This document shows, piece by piece, positions 20,850-30,154 of a stretch of 64,000 bases of DNA. The first letter of the stretch is position 1; the number at the start of each line of letters is the position of its first letter. The position numbers and the translations under genes are program-made. The notes beneath the pieces are model-generated. The model ran no database searches, was not told the origin of the DNA, and worked only from the letters and a program-made list of their open reading frames with translations. Origin of the DNA: Aureobasidium sp. EXF-3400 (lineage: Eukaryota; Ascomycota; Dothideomycetes; Dothideales; Saccotheciaceae); assembly GCA_024195585.1 (NCBI GenBank), contig SWBL01000087.1, forward strand, positions 1-64,000. Reading direction: 5' to 3'.

Positions 20850-21500
20850 AAGGTAGGTGCCACAACGACTACGTCAGTTGGATCGGAGTGATTTGAAACC
20901 ATGGCATTGCACGAAGCACACATCTGCATATATTCCCACATGACATGGCGCAATGTTGCCAGAAAGAAAGATGCCGATCTGAGTGCTGCACTAACTACAT
21001 CGGATGCGACCAGACTGCTTCATATTCTGAGCATTGCACAAACCATATGAACACATCTTCATTAAGATGACCAGATCATCAAACAGGAAGGCGCTGGTCT
21101 GGATGCCGCACTAATTACCCCCACCGCGCTTGATATGCTTCAAGATCTTGAACATTTCACGAACGACACACTCTATGGATATTCAACAGGACGAGAGCAA
21201 CGAAGGATGCCGATCGATCTTGCGCTAAATGCACTCATACGATCGTCGTGCTTTCGACGCCGTAACGTTTCCCAAGTTTCACAAGTTCGGACCATGCTCA
21301 GGGGATCGCTCGAATGTTAGAGAGACATGACCAGTCTCGACTTTCTGCTAACTACTCGGATCCTGATTGATATAATTTTGATGCCGTAACCTTTCCCAAG
21401 TTCCACAAGTTCGAATAATTCTCAGGCAGCCACTCAGTTGCCCGGGAGACATACATTATGTACTATTGACACTTGGATCAGCCGCCGTACTTTCGAAGCG
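20850..21500 (+). repeat. Decayed tandem array, unit about 120 bp
   Basis: Diverged units begin near 20970, 21087, 21205, 21326 and 21450, with a fainter one before 20970. The clearest match is 21253-21330 against 21376-21455, where both read GCCGTAAC.TTTCCCAAGTT.CACAAGTTCG and differ largely at codon third positions (F-D-A-V-T-F-P-K-F-H-K-F in both). Frames are now broken by stops. This looks like a former repeat of about 40 residues per unit. Confidence 0.6.
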
Positions 21501-21604
21501 TGGCGTCGCGCAGGCTACGGATCTAGCTCATGGGGTCAAAGGGGTATTAGTCGTTTGGATGTTGCTGCGAGCTTCCACTAATCATACCGCGTCGAGCGAG
21601 CAAC

Positions 21605-22380
21605 TGCTGATCCAATGTCGCTTCTACCAGTGATACCTCTCATCCTTTTGCTCCGGCTGCTCAGGCAGATCATCCACCTCATTCATTGGCATCGAAGCCA
21701 GCAACTGAAGCCACTTCGGTCCTTTCCTTTTCAACGATTTGTACAACTAGCACTGCTCCTCTTCAGCAACTCCAATATGCCCCTCAAGCCGCTACCGCTC
21801 TCCATCTTGTCTCTCTCCTCTATTGTTACAGCCTCCACTGCTCCTATTCAGCACATCCAGACTGCTCCTCAAGCCGCTACTGCTCTGCACGTCACCTTCT
21901 ACACTGGTCATACAGCCAGTCCTGCTCCTGTTCAGCACACTCAGATCGCTCCTCAAGCCGCTACTGCTCTGACTTGCGCTTTCTCATCTGTTGTCACGGC
22001 CGCTACCGCCCCAATTTAGCACATCCGGACTGCTCCTGCTGCCCCCACGCCATCTGATACCGTCCAGATGCCTCGTGTAGCCTTTAAAGCACACGCAACT
22101 CAACTTCGTCGAGTGTTTGGTGTTTTCGAAGGCTTGTCAACTGGATCATCGATTCAGCCCGCATATCCACCACATGCGCTCCAACACTACCCGGTCGGCC
22201 CCTTCGCTTTCCCCAAGATCTCCGGATTACCGGATGTGCTACATCCTCAATATGCTACCAACGAGTTTATTTCAAGGTCTCCTACAGCATATGTTCACCA
22301 ACAAACTCCAGGAACTAGACTTGGTGTGTCCACAAACCACGCCGGAAGTCCAGCGTTCCAAAAGACGATAAACATTGTGG
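21605..22380 (+). pseudogene. Broken repeat-protein gene (28-residue repeat)
   Basis: Four 84-bp units start near 21752, 21837, 21921 and 22005; each codes for a T/P-A-P-x-Q...APQAATAL type segment rich in Ala, Pro, Gln and Thr. Unit 1 to unit 2 is 85 bp, so the frame slips by one base there. In unit 4 the CAG codon of the other units is TAG (22017-22019). The same frame then stays open to 22454, with protein-like sequence up to about 22365 (SIQPAYPPHALQHYPVGPF). Upstream of unit 1 the frame is open from about 21632. No start codon or family was recognised. One frameshift plus one nonsense change make an inactive gene likely. Confidence 0.55.
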
Positions 22381-22789
22381 TGCGCATATGCATAAGCTCA
22401 GAACCTCAACACATAAACTCGACCCGGTATCTGCTCTGCATCAGAATGGCGTAATGGCAAGACCGTTTCGACTCCCATGGCGTGCTGTATCAGCTGATCG
22501 AACATTGGAAAGTCTTGTCTCCTCTCGCGGTGCGGTTATCCTCAATCATTCGAATGACCTAACTCTCTCAGACAGTTAAACAGACTTCAGCGAAACTTCA
22601 AACATTGCCTAGATTAAAAGCTAGCACTAAGGTCGATATGGCTGTAGGTGCAGCAGAGTCAAAGTATTTGTTTCATTCTGAGTTCATCGCTGTATAAACT
22701 ACATTGGTAATGATCAAAGTTCTTTAAAACCCCATGGTGTCACACGAAAAACATCTACATACGTCTGTAGTGCACCAAGGTATCAAAAC

Positions 22790-23340
22790 ATCTGGAAAAA
22801 TGTCCACGCACAGCAGAAACAACGCGCAGAGCTCGTCATCTGGGAAGCTGGATGAGTACTCATGGACAACATGAATTTTGATCTTGCAGCCCATACCCAA
22901 ACGCTTGTGTATAGGGATCGACCTACAAACGTGACAACTGCTGCTGGGTGAATATCATTGACAACAAGATCTGGAATACAAGACAGTACAAACAAGGAAT
23001 GTTCACTCCCAGCAACAAGACGCACTCAAAGATGCGTCTCATAACGCTAGGCGTGTACTCGCACTGGCAAATACGAGTATCGATCTCGCAGTTCTCGTAC
23101 GCGCATGCCATAAAACAAGACATGCGCGCTAGTACCCCTGCTTGATAAAACATGAGCTGAGAAGAGTATTTTGGAAAGATCATTGAAGTCAGTATAAGCA
23201 TGAAGCAATGTTCACACCCAGCAAAAAACCACCTCCGAAGAGAGTGTTTCTGAAAGCCAGGTGTGTCCCTTCATGCGAAGGGATTGATCTTGCAGATGCG
23301 CAAGTAAGCACTGTCATTGAAGGATAGTGCCATCACAAAA
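22790..23340 (+). repeat. Diverged tandem array, unit about 200 bp
   Basis: Three units begin at ATG-TCC/TTC-AC near 22800, 22999 and 23208. Shared blocks are ATGTTCAC.CCCAGCAA near the start, ATCTTGCAG-like sequence about 90 bp in, and ATCATTGA near the junctions. Each start opens a short frame (two give M-F-T-P-S), but all end early. Confidence 0.5.
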
Positions 23341-24057
23341 AATCTGCTGCGTCCGAAGAAAAGGAAGTGGAAGAAGTGGAAGACGAGGGGGTTTATATAG
23401 TCTGTTGGTGCCGCAGATCGCTTACCTCAGCGAGGCAGCGAGGCGGTCAGCGCTTTGAAGCCGGTATGTTCTACCAGCATAGTGCTTCACGATTGGCTGA
23501 CCGAGGACGGCGACATCATACGGATTTGGGACTGCTCTGAGCTCAGAACCCAGTTAGGTGAACGGCAGAGACAGGTTCATTGAACACACCCAGACTTGAT
23601 TGAAACCAACAAACATGTCGAATTCGGTCGGTAGATGGCTATACTCCTGAATGCTTCCAGAGGACACATTGCCTCCTATGCTACCGTAGCGGGAGAGCCG
23701 GACCAAAGACTGACATCGATCAGGACGGGGCAGGGTACCAGGCCAGGGACCAGCAGCAGACTCAGTCTTTCAGTGTATGTATCAATGACCTTCTACCAAA
23801 CTCAAGCGTGAGTGCGAAGTCTCCAAGCACTACAGGGAGATTATGCATTGAACCAATTCTTGGTTTTAACCTCAGGTCTCAAGCTGACAACATGAACATA
23901 GCAAGGTCACTATTCATCTGGCTACTTTCCAGCAACGCATTCGCCCAACAGCTATACCTTGACCCTCGCGATCAGCAGGGATACTACTACCGACCCGCCC
24001 AGCGGGCATACCCTGCTCACCAGCCTGTCTTTACCCTGCCATATACTCCTACTTTCG
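23341..24057. other. Intergenic in the accessory island
   Basis: Holds a purine-rich stretch (23350-23390) and, at 23892, an ATG opening a short frame with a signal-peptide-like start (MNIARSLFIWLLSSNAFA). That frame continues to 24143 and overlaps the next gene in another frame; see that entry. Confidence 0.4.
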
Positions 24058-24725
24058 ATGCTGCCGCCCCTTTTCAGCAAGGCTCCTGCCAATACGAAGG
24101 CAGCTTCAAACTCCGTACCCAGAAAGCGCAAGGGAAGAGATGAGCAAGAGCACAAAGATGACCAGTTGATTCAACCTCCCGAGAAGAAAAGTCGAAATGA
24201 AAAGGGTATCGAGAGAAAGAAGCAAAAGGCCGATGACAAGAAGTACCGAAACGATCTGAAGCAGGAAAGAGACGAGATCGTCTCCAGACTATCTGAGATG
24301 GGACACAAAATGATCCCTAATGGTGCTGAGCAAGCTGAGTTTGATCAACTGATCACTTCGCTCACAGACCTGGATCGCCAGATCGATAGAACCACTGAGG
24401 AAGATATCGACGATTACAGCATGAGACCAGAAAGAAGACCAAGGAATCGTCCAGCTAAGAAGCGCTTTGGTGGTTGGAAAGAAGGAACTGGCGGAGGAGG
24501 TAAAGATAAGACAAGGTTGGTAATCAGCTCTCCTGGTAGTCATTCAAGCCCACAAACATGCATCATAACACAAAGTTGTTCAATACCATCATTCTTTCAT
24601 AGAACAAAGGCTCTCCTGGCAAACACTCTGCTCCATACTATCCATCGAAATACACGATATCAATCCATTCCACTGCTTTTCCGGAGAAAGCAGCTGCTCA
24701 GCATGCCTCTCACTGGACACACTAA
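24058..24725 (+). CDS. Unrecognised charged protein, 5' end uncertain
   Basis: Best model: exons 24058-24519 and 24603-24725, 194 residues. The 83-nt GT-AG intron (donor GTAATC) joins KDKTRL to NKGSPGKHS, and exon 2 reads as protein to TAA. The middle is rich in Lys, Glu and Asp (PRKRKGRDEQEHKDDQ) with a likely coiled coil (about 60-110) and a basic RPRNRPAKKRFGG patch. The start is unsure: an ATG at 23892 opens an overlapping frame that begins like a secretion signal and is Tyr/Pro-rich, so either the true N-terminus is joined by an intron I could not place or a frameshift separates the two. No family recognised; possibly lineage-specific. Confidence 0.45.
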
Positions 24726-26191
24726 GCTTCTCAAAGATACCAAGTGTTTTAGCAATCAGATATGGAACGCTCGGTTGGCTGGAGATATACCTGGATACTT
24801 TGGCGATACCGTACCCGGTGCTCGTTGTCCAGTAGGAAGTCTTTAATATACTCTCAAAGAAGCTCCTTACATGTTGTGTAGCTGAAATGTGGCAGAATCG
24901 AACCTGATCAGCGGGCTGTTGCGAAGTGTTATGTAGACATACGCAGATAGGGGCATCGGGTATCTCATGGACCATGCTTGTCACAGCTACTCCTGTTCAA
25001 GATGCTGTATACCTCATTGCTGTTCTTGAGGTACTGAGCCACTTGAAGATAGTACTTTCAAGAGACTCCTTACCAGCCCACGACGATTCTCGTTCCTGCA
25101 CCTAGCCTTTGATCTAGTAGGGAGCTTCTAGTGATCTTGTACCGTTACGGATCAGTGAACGGGGTTGATGCACGACATCATCGTTGAAGACTAACCAATC
25201 GCGGGCTCCATCCTGCGCGACGGTCCTCCGACTGGCGCCCATCACACACAGCTGCTTCTTGCACTTCACAGTTTCTCTTCTTCGCTTTGACCTGCAAACT
25301 TGCGAACCTTCATCGCACAAAGGTTAGTATACTACCTCGCTTTTGCGTCTCTACTGACCCGGTTTAGCAAGCCCAAGCAACGTCTCCCATACAGTCATGA
25401 AGTTGTCCCCAAGGAGACTGGTGATGCTCAGAAGGAGTACGGTTTGGAGGTCGATTGAAAGGCTGTGGAGCAAATGCGCAATCAACACAGCACGGCAATG
25501 CTCCAGTTATTGCCTGGCCACACTACTGGGAGAACATGATGGGACGTCACAGCCTGCTTCTTTGAGATGAAGATCGTCGGATCAAATGCAGGAGTGGTCG
25601 GCTCAGGCTGGCCATCGAAGGAGATATCCGGTTTGGTGATTCCACAAGGTATCGACTCGCAGGCAAACTTACAAGGGTGAGGTTCATCGCCCATGTTTAC
25701 CCCTGAGGTCTCTTATTCAACTTCTGTTTTACCACAATTCTTGGACTATCGTGTTTTCTTTCCATGTGACAGCTTGAATAACGACCTTGCAAATCACTTG
25801 GAGCCTAACATACTCACTCGCTGTAGCAACTTGCTATGTACTGAGATCTCTTTGCAAGTCTGAGCTTGAAATGTCATGAGCGTCAAGGGGAATAAACAGG
25901 GAGTCAGGTCAGATTGTTCGTTTTCTAGACTTACTTGGTTGTTTTCGAGACTCCTTGACCGAGATCCCGGAAAATCTGGTCGCGAGGCCAAAGTGAAGCT
26001 AGCAAGCAAGATCGCATAGCTCAGTCGAGGTGATAGCCTCGAGGACAGTTTCACTCACCACCACTTCACGACGGAACTCGTCGTCTCATTTCCTCACAAC
26101 GAACAAATTCATACAGCCAGCTTTTGACTTTTCTCCTTTAACGCACACAGACCTACATCAACATCAACCTCGAACCTAGACGTCTGTCAGC
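24726..26191. other. Intergenic with one coding-like exon fragment
   Basis: Mostly featureless. At 25366-25460, just after an acceptor-like TTTAG with a GTTAGT donor about 45 bp before it, a frame reads SKPKQRLPYSHEVVPKETG and ends in TGA. I could not find its first exon. The 3' part (about 26050-26191) is probably the leader of the next gene. Confidence 0.35.
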
Positions 26192-26900
26192 ATGGACTCT
26201 ACCAACGTGGACCCTGCCATCATGGAGCCTGCCAGCGAGACCAAGATTCTTCCTCCTGACCGTGCTAAGCTGGCCGAACACGCTCAGCTGGGCGAGATGT
26301 GGGCTGTAAGCTATCAAACAGTGTGACTGCACCTTTTTCTTGCTGATGTTTTACCAGGCCAACCAGAATGCCGAACTCAACCTTCTCGGCGCCATGAACG
26401 CCTGCCAGTCTCACTTCGATGACACTACCTTCTGGGAACGCGACAACAGATGCGGCTACCACAACTACCAGATCAATGACCCTCACGCCTGTTACGTCGC
26501 TCGCCAGAACAGCATCAACAACATCACCGCCAACAACAAGATGTACGCAGACATGGAGGACTTCTATGCCGAGCAGCAGAAGGCCTACGACAAGTTGCAC
26601 GCCTACAACTCGACCAAGTACAGCAGAGAAACCATCCAGGGTGCTAACCGTCAGAAGGCTGCTCGTCGTGGTACTGTTACCCGCAGAGCCAACAAGGCTA
26701 AGCGCCATGAAGAGATGGTCGTTGGTATCGTCGATGAACTCGTCGCTCTCAGAGACTACTCCGGCGTTCTGGACGAGCAGTACAAGAAGCGCTTCGATAG
26801 AGTCATCAAGGAGGTCGTCGCTGCCGCAAAGGTCAACATGACTCCCGAGATCACCGCCAAGCTCTTCTATGGTGTCGCTCCTGGCTCCAAGTCTGAGTAA
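26192..26900 (+). CDS. Unrecognised 218-residue protein with strong codon bias
   Basis: Exons 26192-26305 and 26358-26900, with a 52-nt GT-AG intron between codons. The ATG follows a CA-rich leader. The protein is soluble-looking, with no signal peptide or membrane segment: an acidic N-terminus, a middle with several aromatic and Cys residues (WERDNRCGYHNYQIND), then a helical Lys/Arg-rich half (RQKAARRGTVTRRANKAKRH). Codons are strongly C-ended (AAG, GCC, AAC, CTC), unlike the neighbouring island genes and like RPL23, which suggests high expression. No family recognised. Confidence 0.75.
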
Positions 26901-27326
26901 TATCTTCCACAGCCGACGAGTATAACTCGCCCTGGCGCGAGCTTATCATGACTTTGGCGTTGCAGTTGATTTCTTCGGTCAAGATTCGGTGGAGTGAAGG
27001 AAGAGTGGAGAAAAGTACATGGTGTGTGCAGAAGTTGAAAAGGAAAGAAAGCTTGAAACAAAGAGACGGGGGCGACTTCTTCGTCAAAAGCAGTCATGAG
27101 AATTCAATCGTCATTACACCCACTAAATCTTTTTACTTGCGAAGTTTTGCGGTACCCTAGGAAAGCGCGAAACGTGGGCAGCTTGAACTTGCCCAACATT
27201 CAACCACAACTTTTCCCTTGCCCACAACACAGCATCAACATCCCCAAACAGATTTTCAATATCACACCCATCTCAAATCGAACCATTGTTCTCATTTTTA
27301 GTCCTCTGCCAGCAGAAATCGCAGAC
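26901..27326. other. Intergenic
   Basis: 3' flank of the codon-biased gene and CA-rich leader of the next. Nothing recognised. Confidence 0.55.
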
Positions 27327-27823
27327 ATGGATGAACACGCCAGCAGGGAGGAGTCCGCCAACATGGAAGTCGCAGAGCACAATGGCAGAAATATCTCTGA
27401 GACTTATGAAGGTACATTCTACTACGATGATGGTGTTGTCTACCGTCCCATTTCTGTGAGTGTACAGTATCACGCTAGCCATCTCTGGTCGAGCTCACTC
27501 TGACCATCAGCGAACAGTATTTTCGAGGAAGTGCTCCAAACATCGTGGAAGAACTGAATCTCCAACAAGACTCTCTAGCCAACAAAAAGGGCATAGCAAC
27601 TGTCTGGAGATGTACTCCTCGGGGCGAATACTATCCTCTCGACATCGAAGATGACCGTTACCCGATGGCCGAAAAGCGCATGGTGTACCGTTTCGCCGTG
27701 GCAGCAGCCATCACTTACAATCGTCGAGAATATGTGAACATGGACCCAAAAGATCATTATCGAGAATTCTGGAGAGCGATGAGTTACATGGCTCAACACA
27801 ACAAGATGATCAACGAGCGCTAG
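27327..27823 (+). CDS. Unrecognised 144-residue protein, ORF continues past the stop
   Basis: Exons 27327-27455 and 27518-27823; the 62-nt intron has donor GTGAGT and acceptor AACAG. The N-terminus is acidic; the rest is rich in Tyr, Arg and Met (VWRCTPRGEYYPLDIEDDRY, FWRAMSYMAQHNKM). After TAG at 27821 the same frame stays open to 28084 with protein-like sequence (DDLDPEDLDSRTLPLAEPA, LRDLLKVIDKDITR). That could be the original C-terminus cut off by a nonsense change, or readthrough. No family recognised. Confidence 0.6.
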
Positions 27824-28273
27824 AAGCAGTCCGAGTGCCACAGCAACGTTATGATTACCAATCAACTGAACTCCAACAGAGATGATCTGGACCCAGAAGA
27901 CTTGGACTCCCGGACGCTTCCGCTCGCAGAACCAGCTCAAGCAATCTCTCCGCCTGCAGGATCAGTCCAAATGATTTGCCAGAACCTTGCGGACTTACGT
28001 GATTCTGGCATGACGAAATCAGCGACCTGGAATGATGCCCTACGAGATCTGCTCAAGGTCATTGACAAAGACATCACGAGGTAGAGCAACAGAAAGTGAA
28101 TAGCTGCTGAGCAGCAGAAGAGGACTTGGTGAAGGTTGTGCTTCCACTGATATGATCATTCAACCGCTAGACACTCACTTTTGCGCATATACGCCTCTTT
28201 CAGTAGCCTATCAAACCTCAAATCCACACTCTTTTCTTCACTAGCACAACCTTGTCATACACGGCTCGAACTA
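27824..28273. other. Open extension of the previous gene, then leader of the next
   Basis: 27824-28084 is an in-frame continuation behind a TAG stop. 28085-28273 has no coding features. Confidence 0.45.
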
Positions 28274-29820
28274 ATGAAAACGTCTGAGGCGCCGCTCAAG
28301 ATGTCCCGTAGCTCTCATCCAAGCAAACCCATTGAGGAGATCGATTTGAGCGCCACCACCGAGCCCAGAGTGGCACCAAACCAGGTGCGAGTCATCACTT
28401 GCGTTGCAGGGACAACCAAAAACTGACCATACAAGCTACGCAACCCTCACTTCGACGTGCAACTCTACGTTCTCAACCATCGACAGAGCCGCAAGAATAG
28501 TTCCACGGTCTGGCATCGGGATACCGATGGCTCTTTTCGTGCCGTTGAGTGGACGAGTCGTTTCATGTACCGCCAAGACCGCAAGCCATACTTGGACAGA
28601 GATGGCCAAGTCGACCAAGAGTGGGCCAATGAGAAGTGGCAACAGTGGTCTGAGAGAGACTTTCACCCTGCAGTGGAGACCTACAACGAATACAATGAGC
28701 CGACCCCTGAGGTGGTGGTGCTCAAAAATGTGGATGAGAACCTTCGGAATGTGGATGAGGCTCTGAGAAACGTACAGGCGACGTTAGCTCAAGCACAGAG
28801 AACTCCTGGACTTTCAATCCACTCTCAGGCTTGGACGAGACGAAAGATGCTTTGAAAGACATTTTCAAAGACATGGAAATCCATCTACGCACTGTCAACG
28901 AAGCCCAAAGACAATCTAAAGAACAAATGAAGTCTTTAGGGCTCGCAGTCAAAGCACTCATCAGAGCAAGAACTGCTGCTGAGAAGATCGAAAAGAAAAG
29001 AGAAGCAGATGATGAGAAGATGGTCGACACAGTCAAGTTTCTCAAAGAGTGCCTGCATAACCATTGTCGACTCGTCAGCATGGTTCTGGGGCGGCCAGAG
29101 CCGTTGGTACAACAGGGTACTGATCTCATTCAAGCTATGTTGTCCGAGATGTTCGGCCTGCCTACCGACGAAAGCATCACAGAAGACTTAGAGCCAGAGC
29201 TTGAATCCATCTTGGAAGAGGAGGAAGAGGTTGAGTCTGAAGTCGAGGTTCTCTGGGAGAAGACCGAGACTGAAGATATCATGGACATCGACCAGGATGA
29301 AGAGTCGGAGCCAAAACTTGACACAGCTTACAATGAGCCCGTCAGATCACCTGGCAAGCTAGTCTTGGGAACCGAGTCGAAGAGAAAGAGACTGCTGCAA
29401 CGAAAGAAACATGAGAAAGCAAAAGCGACTCTGTACCAGAGGTTTGGCTTGTCCATCATTTCCGAGCCTTCAACAAATCAAGAGAAAGCAGTTGAACAAA
29501 GACACAACAACTTCAAGCGTCAAAAGATGATGATCGAAAAGCTCTGCGAGTCGCCTGGAAGAAGTCCTAGCCCGATCAAGAAGCTCCCAGTCTTGAGACA
29601 AACCACGCTCTCCTTCAACAAGGTTCGCAAAAGCAGAAGACTATTCTCGCTCAGAGAGCTGAACCAGATGGTGACAACCAAACATGAAGAAGAAGCAGAA
29701 ATCGCATCTCCGAGCCCAGTCCGAAGAAACCCAAGAAGAGCCACCAAGAGGCATGCAGATTATCGCGACGACTTTCAACCTTGGGATGAGAAGATGTTCG
29801 GATCAGCAGGCCATTCTTGA
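28274..29820 (+). CDS. Unrecognised coiled-coil protein with an apparent frame break
   Basis: Exon 1 is 28274-28384 (or from the ATG at 28301) and exon 2 starts at 28436 after a 51-nt intron. Frame 1 encodes VWHRDTDGSFRAVEWTSRF and a heptad stretch (NVDENLRNVDEALRNVQATL). Around 28772-28800 coding passes to another frame, which runs to TGA 29820 with a further coiled coil, an acidic block (about 29190-29330) and a basic tail holding RQTTLSFNK. The two parts join in frame only if 28772-28800 (GT...AG, 29 nt) is removed, giving about 488 residues; that is shorter than normal fungal introns, so a real or sequencing frameshift is equally possible. Nuclear or structural roles are only guesses. Confidence 0.5.
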
Positions 29821-30154
29821 CGTTCAATCGTCAGCCAGCAAATCGAGAATGGCAATAGAAGATGATCAAGGATGACTGTGGGAGGTGAAGAGTTTTCAAA
29901 AAGAAGGACAGTGGAATGGCATGTACCAAGAGAAAAGGATGGGAAGGAACCTGTGGTCGTAGTTGCTGGAGATGAGACGAGCGGTTTGAGTGACGAATGG
30001 ACAAAAAATGCGCAGAAAGCAATGGGAAGAACTCTGAGATAAGGACTGTTAAACAATTATCATTAACCATATCAGAAACAAAAGGTACACGATCCTCGAC
30101 TCCACGTTCTCTAGCCCTAAACACCTATCCCAGAAGATCCAGATACGTTTCCTC
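29821..30154. other. Convergent 3' region
   Basis: 3' flanks of the coiled-coil gene and the GH128 gene; nothing recognised. Confidence 0.55.

Noticed and set aside
25794..26054. Minus-strand frame with a secretion-signal-like start
   Set aside because: It begins at GTG with no ATG in a useful place and overlaps the leader of the 26192 gene.
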